Below, piece after piece: positions 18,298 through 27,571 of a DNA stretch of 64,000 nucleotides (the first letter of the stretch is position 1; each line of letters begins with the position of its first letter). The notes below the pieces were generated by a model. It was given only the letters and a program-made list of their open reading frames with translations. It had not been told where the DNA came from and did not search any database. Made by a program: the position numbers and the translations under genes. Source of the stretch: Saksenaea vasiformis B4078 (Eukaryota > Mucoromycota > Mucoromycetes > Mucorales > Saksenaeaceae); NCBI GenBank assembly GCA_000697055.1, contig JNDT01002417.1:42257-106256 (forward strand), in the 5' to 3' direction.

Positions 18298-19450
18298 GGT
18301 AGAAGCGCGATGGTGAAGCAACGATGCAAGACGAAAAAAAACGCAAAATGCGGGACTGTGACGTCAAAGGAACCCTTGGGGGCCCACCAAATCACATGAT
18401 ATTAGCGTTTTATGATCCCACTACTAATTATGCTTACTCCAGGGCTATTTGACTAAATACAAGTGTGTTTCGCAATCTCAAATGATGTATGACCTACACC
18501 GACATGTAACATGCTATGGGCAGCAGATTTCTCGGATACATTTTAAGCTGTAGATCAAATACTTATTAATGATATATATATATAGAGTACTTCTCTAATG
18601 GCTCTCATTATCGCCAGCAAATATACCGAAGATGGCAATAAAAAGCGATGTAGAAAATCGTTGCATTTAAGTATCATTGTCATGAGTAAAACCTTCCAAA
18701 TAGGATGTGAAGATGCTTAAGTAATGAATGGGTGCATAGCGCTGTTTCCGAGGGTTTTTTTTTTAGCAGAACATGATGCAAGATGAAGAAACGACGCAGC
18801 AAAACTTCGCAAACATGCATGTTCTACATTGGAACCTTTTCTGGAGCCGTGATTTTCGCGTAGCGGATAACTTTTCCGAAAACGTTTAGATTAGGGTAGC
18901 AACGAGATCTGGCAAGTACTGTACTCGCATTAATGACTTTAAGCCGGTCCATACCTGGCTTGTAACAAATGCTCTATGCTCACCGGACTCACGTCGCTTT
19001 TCAAAACAGCAAGCAGTACGTTTGCGATGCAAATGGCACAGACAATAAAGGCTCGTATAAATGATATTATTCAGCATGCCACTGGTTCACAGTTATGACG
19101 CAGATAGGAAAGGAACGACGATGACTTGCGTCTGACAAGAAAAAGAGGCGCGGATAGTAAAGAAAATTAAAATAATGCACCCGTATATTGTTTACAACTG
19201 CCTCGAAAGCGTTTAATTCTATGATTACTTAAACAATCCACAGTACACTTACGAATAGGTTTATAGTTACAGCTACATGACTTTTTTTTTTATCTCTATC
19301 TGTTTTCTTTTTCGTAGATCTTGATACATGGAGGATTGCTCTGGTTATTGAGAACAACAATGGAGAACGGCTGGATTCGGTTTTCATGCTCCGCCAGGTG
19401 ACTTGCTGCATTTCACGGTTCTTCCTTGTCAAACAGCACGCAAAAACTAA
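18298..19450. other. Spacer, no gene recognised
   Basis: Over 1.1 kb between divergent genes. It has a (TA)n patch near 18570-18585 and scattered short frames without protein-like character. It should contain the promoters of the WW/FF gene (left) and DBR1 (right). Confidence 0.4.
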
Positions 19451-21365
19451 ATGAAGGTGAAGCACGGATCAGGCATTTCCTCATGCCAACTGACGATCTG
19501 TCCTTAGATTGCCATTGAAGGATGTTGCCATGGTCAGCTCGATGACATTTATGGATCTATCAAATTGTTGGAACAACGGGACAATTGCAAGATCGATCTT
19601 GTGCTGATCTGTGGCGATTTCCAGGTAAAAAAGAAGAGAAGATGAGTAATAGTAGCAATAGTTTACTCACTTGTTTTCTGTAGGCAGTGAGAAACAATTC
19701 GGATATGAATTGTATGGCTGTGCCACCGAAATACCGTCAACTGGGGACGTTTTGGAAGTATTATTCTGGCAAGGTAAAGGCACCCTATCCTACCATTTTT
19801 ATCGGCGGCAATCATGAAGCCAGTAACTACCTGTGGGAACTGTAAGTTGGAACTTCATAATGAAAAAAACTAATGGCAACGGGAAAAAAGGTATCATGGT
19901 GGTTGGGTATGTGAGAATATTTATTACATGGGCCATGCCGGTGTCATCAATTACAGAGGTGTACGCATTGGAGGTTTGTCAGGCATTTTTAAAGAGCACG
20001 ACTACAAGAAAGGTACAAAGAGGAGGAATGGCCAATTCGGGGGAGATGCACTCATGTTTTATAATAAAAAGGCCATTTTGAGCGTCCGCCATACAGGCAT
20101 GCTGATATGCGCAGTGCCTACCATGTTCGAGAATACGATGTAGCCAAACTGTTACAGGTAAAGAGTAGTAGGAGGAGGAGTGAAGGGGGAAGGATGCGTA
20201 CGCTTATCGCATCCGTCCAACTTTTTTTTTCCCCCTTTAGATCCGAAAGCCAATGGATATTTTTCTGTCGCATGACTGGCCTCGCGGTGTGGAACGTTTT
20301 GGTGATCTTGCGTCCTTACTGAAATACAAGCCATATTTCACACAAGAGGTAAAAAAAAAAAAAAAAAAAAAGATATAGGGTTTGACCTCCGTGACTAAAT
20401 GAATGATCCAGGTGAAGACGAATACGTTGGGAAGTCTTCCCAATGAGATGCTTCTGGCCAAACTGCAGCCACAGTGGTGGTTCTCTGCCCATCTCCATGT
20501 GAAATACGCTGCGCTTGTCAACCACGAGCATTTGAAACAGCAAAAATACTCGGAAACGGTGCAGCAGATCCTGGGACAGACTGCACAGCCAAACGTGGCA
20601 AATCCTGATGAAATTGCCATTGATTCGGATGATGATTCGGATACCGAAACCACGCCTCCAACAGAAACAAAAGAGGAACCTGCAAAGATGACACGTTTCC
20701 TAAGTTTGGACAAATGTTTACCACGTCGACAGTTTCTGCAAGTCATTGATGTACCGACAACAAATGATGAGGAAGCGTTTTGCTATGATCTGGAATGGTT
20801 GGCTATCACGCGTGCCATGCAGCCTTATCTGAGTTTGCGTTACCAAGCAACCGCATTACCCAGCGAAAATGAACTCCAAAGGTAAAGGAATTGTCTGTCG
20901 ATAGGATCGAATGGTTCTAAGAAAACTTCTCTTCTAGGTCTGTCGAGAAGGAGGTGGAATATCTAGAGAAACGACTGGAGACAGGCGACCTGGATTTAGC
21001 TATTCCTCGTAATTTTGTTATCACCGCGCCTCCTCATGAGAGTTCTGGTTACGGTGGCGAGGGTAAGTTTTTTTTTTTTTTTTTTGGATCGCGATAGAAA
21101 GAAGAAGGGCTCATACAGTATTCCTTTAGCACAACCCCTTGTGAATCCTCAGACAGTTGCCTTTTGTGAACGGGTAGGAATTGAAAACAAAGTGAATATA
21201 CCACTTGAAAAGGTAGCTACGGAGGAAACAGATTGTCAAGCATCATTGAACATGATTACAGAAACATCCACAGTGAAGGTGGATCTAGTATCACAGAGGG
21301 AAGAAGAAAGGCATGATGATGAAGAACAACCGGCAAAGCGACCAAAGTATGCCGAGGAAGTCTAG
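19451..21365 (+). CDS. DBR1: RNA lariat debranching enzyme
   Basis: 2'-5' phosphodiesterase that opens excised intron lariats in the nucleus. The first coding exon is only ATG-AAG (19451-19456); after an intron (GTGAAG to TTAG) the frame continues [18 protein letters not shown]. Metallophosphoesterase motifs are all present: [59 protein letters not shown] and FSAHLHVKY. The exon joint near 20012-20071 restores [10 protein letters not shown] and [17 protein letters not shown] non-conserved acidic C-terminal part ends [11 protein letters not shown]. The Zn/Fe/Mn ligand pattern typical of Dbr1 (Cys near the N-terminus) is intact. Confidence 0.93.
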
Positions 21366-21716
21366 CTGGAACCTTTTCTCATTGGTAGCGTCGCATAGAA
21401 AGACCTTTATTTCTTCAAGGAAAAAAAAAAAAAAAAGAAAAAAAAATAAAAAAAAATAAAAAAAGAAAATAAAAAAAATAAAAAAACGTAGAAACTAGGA
21501 AACGATGGATCTCTCTTAATAGCTACGTAAAACTAGAGTAATAAAAATTGGGGAAAAAAACCTCGAAGAAACGAAAGAGTCAACATGCGTAAACACAACA
21601 TGAATGTCTTCAGTATACACAAATGAATGAACAAATTGAGCATAGGCTCCGACAAACAATTAAAAAAAAAGGAAGGACAAGGGTAGCAAGAAAGTATAGA
21701 TGTGTTGTGTGTGTTG

Positions 21717-21748
<32 letters not shown>

Positions 21749-21773
21749 CGTGTGTGTGTGCGTGTGTGTGTGC

Positions 21774-21818
<45 letters not shown>

Positions 21819-21879
21819 TGCGAATGTATGTTTATGTCGTGCTGTTTGTATAGTTGTTTTTTTTTTCTTTTTTCTTTTT
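21366..21879. repeat. A-rich tract and (GT)n microsatellite between DBR1 and DHH1
   Basis: About 21420-21486 is an A/T homopolymer cluster with only occasional G. About 21700-21822 is a (GT)n repeat interrupted by GCGT units. Open frames across it (Cys-Val or Thr-His repeats) are artefacts of the microsatellite. The two convergent 3' UTRs end here. Confidence 0.85.
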
Positions 21880-22730
21880 TCACATCAGCTGCCTAGGTTT
21901 TGGCTGTTGCTGCTGCTGCTGTTGTTGTTGTTGTTGTTGTTGTGGATGCCGAGATCGGCCTCCACCATGGTGATGATGATGATGATGATGATGCGTACGT
22001 CGTCCACCTCCTCCTCCTCCATTTTGACCTCCACCACGCGCCCGACCATTCATATGATTTCGATGATGTTCTTCTTGTGGGTGTTGTTCCCGCTGTTGTT
22101 GATGTTGTCGAGCTGCCGCTGCAGCTTGTCGATCGGGTTGTTGAACCTGAGCATCTTCGAGTGCACTGGGTGCAACATAGAGGTTTTTATCAATCACAGG
22201 TGGGATGGGTTGAATCTCTGTTCCTAATTCGCGCTCGATCTTGTACAAGTTAAAGCGATCTTCGTAGGTGATCAGATTAATGGCCAAACCAAGATGGCCA
22301 AATCGGCCAGAACGACCGATACGATGCAGATATGTTTCTGCGTTCTTTGGGAAATCAAAGTTGATAACAACATTCACTGCCTGGATATCAATACCACGTG
22401 TCAAGAGGTCTAGACAAAAAAAAAAAGAAAAGAAAACAATGGCGTCAGTCACACATACATACACATAGAGAGAGAGAGAGCGTCGTGTTTTTTTTTCTCA
22501 ATTATTTTACCTGAGCAGACAAGGTTACGACAGACGCCATTTCTAAAATCATGGAAAACTCGGTTACGATGGCTTTGCAGCATTTTGGCGTGTGAGTAAA
22601 AACATGAGTAGCCCAGCTCCGTAATTTTCTTTGCCAATAGCTCGACGCGGTTTGTTGAATTACAAAAGATAATAGATTGATTGATTTGCAACTGGGAAGA
22701 TTTACCATTAAGTAAAAAAGGTTGCGTTCT

Positions 22731-22764
<34 letters not shown>

Positions 22765-23727
22765 TCGCTTACCTTGGAGAAAAGGGTGTTGAGACAATGG
22801 ACTTTTTGTTTTTCTTCGACATAGGCATAGTATTGTGTGACACCACGCAAGGTTAATTCGTCCATGAGATTGATTTCATAGGGTTTGACGAGGAACTTGT
22901 CTTTAAAGTGCTTCACGACCATGGGAAAGGTTGCACTAAACAACATGATTTGTCTGTCCTTGGGGAAAAATTGGATCAGTTGTTCAATGATGGGCGTGAA
23001 TTCAGGTGACAGGAGTTTATCCGCTTCATCCATCACAAATGTCGAGGCCTCACTAAAATCAGCTACACCTTTGGAAGCCAGGTCCAGGATACGACCCGGC
23101 GTACCAACGACAATATGAACAGCATCACTCAGACGCATGATATCATCTTTAAGGGTCGTTCCACCCGTTGTCACCATCACATGAATACCCAAATGCTTGC
23201 CTAAATTCTTGCAGACCTGCGATGTTTGCAGTGCAAGTTCACGGGTGGGTACTAACAACAATGCCTGTATTTTTGCTTTTTTGTTGTTGATTTTTTCCAA
23301 TGTAGGGATGACGAAGGCAGCGGTCTTTCCGGTTCCATTTTTAGCTCTCGCAAGAATATCGCGTCCAGTCAGTGCAATTGGAATAGCTTCTTCTTGAATA
23401 GGTGAAGGGCGTTCGAAACCAGCTTCAAAGATACCCATTAATAGCTCTCGTTTCAAGAAATAATCCTCAAATTCGTTTCCTTTCGTAGCAGTGACATCCT
23501 GGCGCGTGTCAGCAACCATCTTTTTCCTCAACTCAGGTCATCTCACCTCTGTTTGTGGTCGACTATCCTTTGGGGGAAGTATAATACTCTTCTTCCAATT
23601 GTCATTTTCATGGCTAAAAAGTTAAATGACAAAAAGATGAGAGATGACTTCTTCTTTTTTCTTTAACACTGGTCTTTCTTTTTTTTTTTTTTTACCTTAG
23701 CTGTTGAGTGATGGTTGGTTGAGACAT
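21880..23727 (-). CDS. DHH1: DEAD-box RNA helicase of the DDX6 family
   Basis: Translation repressor and decapping activator of P-bodies; partner of EDC3 (also in this window), Pat1 and Not1. Start [10 protein letters not shown] at 23727. Helicase motifs in order: [13 protein letters not shown] (I), [11 protein letters not shown] (Ia), [14 protein letters not shown] (Ib), MDEADKLLS (II), FSATFP (III), [15 protein letters not shown] (IV), ARNLVCS to [21 protein letters not shown] (V, across an intron) and [13 protein letters not shown] (VI). The DDX6-specific [14 protein letters not shown] follows. The C-terminal tail has a His-9 run and a Gln-rich run, encoded by CAT/CAC and CAA/CAG repeats, ending PKPRQLM. 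A (CA)n repeat lies in an intron near 22744-22764. Confidence 0.96.
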
Positions 23728-24101
23728 GGTTGGTTATAAGAAAATAAGGAGCCTCTTTTTCTTCTTTTTGGTCTAAAATAGCTCGTAGTGTTTTGTGCTT
23801 GTTTGACAAGATGTGTATGTTCGTACGTGTGTGAGTGTGAGTGTGTGCGTGTGCGTGTGCGTGTGTGTGTGTGGGGATGAAAGAAAAAGGTGCTTATGTT
23901 TCTTTTTTTTTTTTTTTGGTCTTTTATATATGTGTGTATAGTTTTTTAAAAGGTGGGGGTTTGTGAGTTAGACTTTGTAAAGCGAAAAAGGTTCTTTTTT
24001 TTTCTTTTGTCGAGAAGGGAAAAAACAAAAATCCTGGGGGTAAAAAGGAAAAAGAAAGCACTTACGTTTTCCGCACTGATGGACGACAATCGCTCGGAAT
24101 T
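23728..24101. other. DHH1 upstream region with (GT)n repeat
   Basis: Contains a GTGT/GCGT repeat (about 23826-23875) and several poly-T runs; no gene. It is the probable promoter of DHH1, next to the 3' end of the small gene to its right. Confidence 0.45.
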
Positions 24102-24372
24102 TCAAATTATCCAATCACGTGTATAAATGGGAGGTGTGAAGATGTTCGTCTGACCCTTTCTCTCCTGAATAAAAAGAGAACAGGTATACTAATGAACTGG
24201 AGATAAGGGGAAAGAGAAAGAGAAAGAAAGAATGAGAGAGAGAGAGAGAGAGGACTAAATACTCTTTTACCTTTTTTGCTAACTTTTGAAAAGGGTAAAA
24301 GGGCAGTTTGGGGTTTATCGGGTAAACCTTCAAGACCCAGACTTCATTCAATTGTCGGAGTGAGCCAGCCAT
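24102..24372 (-). CDS. Tiny two-exon hypothetical protein
   Basis: Exon 1 encodes 34 residues beginning MAGSLRQLNEVWVLKVYPIN and ending QKLAKK. A canonical intron (AAG|GTAAAAG to TTATTCAG|GAG) contains a GA/CT microsatellite. Exon 2 adds about 20 residues ending TPPIYTRDWII before TGA at 24104-24102. The splice preserves the frame and removes an otherwise odd Ser-Leu repeat. I do not recognise the product; at about 54 residues it could be a small organellar or ribosome-associated subunit (speculation). It is divergent from RIB1, with 93 bp between start codons. Confidence 0.5.
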
Positions 24373-24465
24373 GATTTTTACGCTCCGTCAAAAAAAAAAC
24401 TGACATGGAGAGAGAGGGCCCATGGACAACAGTCCTTTTAGTTTCTTTCCAACCTTTATTTCAAT

Positions 24466-25605
24466 ATGACCACTGTATTCACTTTGTTTGGTATGAATGT
24501 GGTCGATGCCAATGCAAATGGCTTCTCGTCACCAACACAACCGACCACCTACAAGGATTACATTGAGTTCCTTAAGCAACAAGTGCACTCGCCAAGCGCG
24601 ATGACGCCTATCTTACCCTCGAAGGAAGCCCTACGTATTCAATGTCAAGTCCGAGCACGTATTCCCACGAATGAAGGAGGAGAAATGTTTTTATTTCTTT
24701 ATAAAAATAACAAAGACACCAAGGAACATCTTGCCATTGTTTATGGCGATGACATTCGCTCCAGGTCTCTGGACAAAGCTTGGGAAAACGAGACCATAAT
24801 GAACCGTATTGTTCGTGGTGCATACTATGGACGTCTTGAAGAAGTAGTGACAGAAGAAAGCCGACACTTAAATTTGACAGAGGATCAAATGGCCTATATG
24901 GAACAACAACAAGCCAAGGCCAAGGCGGCGTGGAAAATGTCTGACGAACCACCACTGGTACGAATCCATTCCGAATGTTTTACTGGCGAAACTGTGCATT
25001 CAGCACGATGTGATTGTGGTGAACAATTGGATGAAGCAATGCGGCAAATGCAAGCCGCAGGACGTGGTGTCATGGTGTATCTACGACAAGAGGGACGAGG
25101 GATTGGTCTGATGGAAAAACTAAAGTAAGCACATACTAGCCTGCTGCTGCTGCATTGTTTTGATAACATATAAATTTTGGACAGGGCGTATAATCTTCAG
25201 GATCTTGGTCATGATACAGTGGCTGCAAATGTTCTGCTGAATCATCCGCCTGACGGTCGTACGTACGGCATTGCCAATGCCATTCTTGCTGATCTGCAGC
25301 TGACTAAGATCCGATTGCTGACAAATAACCCCGACAAGATTGAACAGCTGGAATCCTATGGGTCAATCAAGGTGGTGGAACGACGACCCATGGTGCCTCA
25401 ATCCTGGTCCTCCACCCCCATTTCCCATGGAAGTGACGTGAATCTGTTGGACAATCCACGGCTGCTGGCAGCAGTGAACAATCTTCAGCGGACCCCCTCT
25501 TCCTCACCCGCTGTACCAGGCTCACCGAAAAAAGAACTGGATAAATACCTGGCTGTCAAGGTGAAAAAAATGCGACATATTCTCGATCTGCCAGAAGGCC
25601 TTTAG
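24466..25605 (+). CDS. RIB1: GTP cyclohydrolase II (riboflavin biosynthesis)
   Basis: Converts GTP to 2,5-diamino-6-ribosylamino-4(3H)-pyrimidinone 5'-phosphate, the first step of riboflavin synthesis. A fungal-type N-terminal extension of about 160 residues precedes the catalytic domain. The zinc site is [20 protein letters not shown] (Cys-x10-Cys-x-Cys) and the catalytic arginine loop is [12 protein letters not shown]. The region [32 protein letters not shown] and [15 protein letters not shown] is typical of RibA. One intron at 25125-25184 joins KLK to AYNLQDLG. The C-terminal tail carries [15 protein letters not shown] and ends LPEGL. Convergent with MOCS2A, 70 bp away. Confidence 0.95.
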
Positions 25606-25675
25606 AGAATCTTTTGTATATTATTATTGTATGTTTAATAGAAAATAGACCGTGTGTTCTATATCTTTTCTCTCC

Positions 25676-26006
25676 TCAGCCTCCGCTGACAGGCGGGATG
25701 ATGGCCACTTCTTGGCCCGGCTTCAGCACGGTCTGCGCTTCCTCCTCTTTGCTTACGTAATCCATATCTAAAGCATACATGGCTGTCTTGAGGATGGTGT
25801 GAAGGGTTTCACCATATTTCGAAACAAGGTGATTTGTCAGCGTTTCGAGTGTCCAATTGCCAGATAACTCGAAGGTTTCGGATGACATGCCAGTAATATC
25901 CCGTACCGCTGCAAAGTAAAGTACCGTGATCTGAAAATCATGTTACCCCGCAAAAAGCCAGGGGGGAGGGGAGGAGACAAAGGTTTACCTTGTTGTTGTC
26001 AGTCAT
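25676..26006 (-). CDS. MOCS2A/cnxG-like: Molybdopterin synthase sulfur-carrier (small) subunit
   Basis: Ubiquitin-fold sulfur carrier (ThiS/MoaD family) that donates sulfur through a C-terminal thiocarboxylate during molybdopterin synthesis. An 18-nt first exon MTDNNK (26006-25989) is spliced to ITVLYFAAVRDITG (25930 onward), giving 90 residues. The C-terminus ends VAIIPPVSGG, with the diagnostic Gly-Gly. Length and fold pattern fit MoaD/MOCS2A. Its presence implies that the fungus makes molybdenum cofactor (for example for nitrate reductase or sulfite oxidase). Other cofactor genes are not in this window. Confidence 0.88.
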
Positions 26007-26178
26007 TGAAAGAAGGTGAAAAAAGAGGAGTGCTGCTGTTTGCTTTGCAGGCAAATCAACCCAGCCTTCGGTACAATTTACATCCGCCCCAATCACACGA
26101 ATTGACGTAAATTCACTCCCAGCCCATTGGCACAAAATCCTGCGGTGTCTGTGGTATTCTGCGCCAATAAAAATGACG

Positions 26179-26274
26179 AGTTAATCTTCGGAATCAAAAA
26201 TCAGCGAATGAATATCTCAAGTTAATCTTCGGATGTTAAAGACAGCAAATAAAATCGCTCAGTTAATCTTCGGA
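26179..26274 (+). repeat. Three phased 14-bp direct repeats, 41-bp period
   Basis: AGTTAATCTTCGGA occurs at 26179-26192, 26220-26233 and 26261-26274, exactly 41 bp apart each time. The sequence between copies is also partly alike (CAGCGAATGAA versus CAGCAAATAAA). The third copy ends six bases before the ATG at 26280. Confidence 0.9.
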
Positions 26275-26279
26275 CTTCT

Positions 26280-26516
26280 ATGGCGACAGAGCTCCAAAAA
26301 CAAGCTTGCTTCTTGCTGTCAGCTATGAACACTCCGCAAGAGCAACACAACGACCACATGCATCATGAAGAAGTATTCGCTTCGGTTGATGCCAACGTTT
26401 CAGAGGAGATTTTCGAAGAAGGTGAGATATTAGCAAATCTTTTTGAGCCCTATTTTCAGCAATTGCAGCAAAAAATGAGTGGCGAAATGAGGAAATCTAC
26501 CACACCACTGGTGTAA
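26280..26516 (+). CDS. Hypothetical acidic 78-residue protein
   Basis: Open frame starting MATELQKQACFLLSAMNTPQ with His-rich (NDHMHHEE) and acidic (ANVSEEIFEEGEILANLFEP) parts. Composition is protein-like, but there is no recognised domain. It lies directly downstream of the 41-bp repeat cluster, between MOCS2A and the Fanzor gene. It could be a gene remnant or an accessory frame of a mobile element. Confidence 0.35.
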   Translation: MATELQKQACFLLSAMNTPQEQHNDHMHHEEVFASVDANVSEEIFEEGEILANLFEPYFQQLQQKMSGEMRKSTTPLV

Positions 26517-27571
26517 CGGCAACCGTTAATGGTATACAAGAATCTAACAGGCATAGAGGTTCTTAATCTTTGTTTCTTTACTGTTAAATATTTTTCAAGA
26601 CAGTAAAATGGATGGTAGGCTGGCACATGAGTTGCACAAGCCAATTGCGTTTTTTAAAAACGCATAATCAGTATTCTCTTGATCTAACGTTGTTGTATTG
26701 CCCATGCCTAATCTGCCATCTGGATCCTGAGCCTATCTATTCGAAATATTCAAAACGAAAAAAGGCCTTATGGCCTGGATGACGGGTCCCTGGCCAGAGG
26801 GCCCAATGACAAAGAGAATGACACTTCTTATCATTTTCCATTGATACCAATATGAAAGTTGTAGAAAAATATTTCTCGGTCACCATCGCAAAATTCTGGA
26901 CAGATTGCCCTTGTGCTTATCATAATAGTTACTTGTATGTATATTTGAATGTAGCTGTCTGTCAGTACGTCATCATTTACAAAGTTAACTGCCTGTTTGC
27001 ACTGGCCATACCTTGCTGAAGGGAATTGCTACGGAAACTCAGGATCTACCTCTTAGGGACACTCATGCAATGCGTTTTCGCCGGCGGCTGGACAAACACC
27101 TTACCGAATTTTAATGCATGTATGACCGTCCTCAAATAAAAACCAAATCGTAGGTATTTGTGCAGCTAGCGTCCACAAGATGAGCGCCCATGAGCTGAAT
27201 GCCCGTAAATTAAACCCTCATCGAGCGCCTGCAAATAGATATCATCACTTCATCTATCTAAGCCTAAGCAGTCGATCCACGGAGGCTTGACAACTCGTTG
27301 ATATTTGCGTACGATCAGATTTCATAGAGAATTCGAAGCTACCTATTTAACAGTTCTCTAAATTATGTTACATGAGTGTCACTAAGAGGCAGAATATGAG
27401 TGTTCGTAGCAATTCTCCTTGCTGAAAGGCTCAGCAGACACCAAGGTGCAAAAACTGTTAGCCTATTAGCAGCGTCCCATCATGAATAACGAAACAACGG
27501 TCCTACAAGTTCACATATATTCCATCTAACTATTTGACAACAAATCTCCCTTCCTTTTTATTCCCAAAAAC
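26517..27571. other. Upstream flank of the Fanzor gene, without coding sequence
   Basis: About 1 kb with no credible gene. It holds the inverted repeat listed separately (27012-27430) and a short palindromic patch AGGCCTTATGGCCT near 26764. It could contain the left end of the element that carries the Fanzor gene, but I cannot place a boundary. Confidence 0.45.
27012..27430. repeat. Imperfect inverted repeat / foldback, arms about 50 bp
   Basis: Left arm about 27012-27067 and right arm about 27371-27430 are reverse complements with few mismatches. Shared words include GAATTGCTACG / CGTAGCAATTC, CCTCTTAG / CTAAGAGG and ACACTCATG / CATGAGTGT. The loop or core is about 300 bp. The layout suits a small non-autonomous DNA element or a strong foldback. 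It ends about 140 bp before the Fanzor start codon. Confidence 0.75.

Noticed and set aside
20000..20143. Frameshift in DBR1
   Set aside because: A 60-nt GT-AG intron restores [10 protein letters not shown] and [11 protein letters not shown] exactly.
21533..21883. Open frames with Thr-His or Cys-Val repeats
   Set aside because: They are translations of a (GT)n microsatellite between two convergent genes.
26179..26274. Phased 41-bp repeats as a CRISPR array
   Set aside because: Only three 14-bp repeats, spacers are related to each other, no cas genes, eukaryotic setting.
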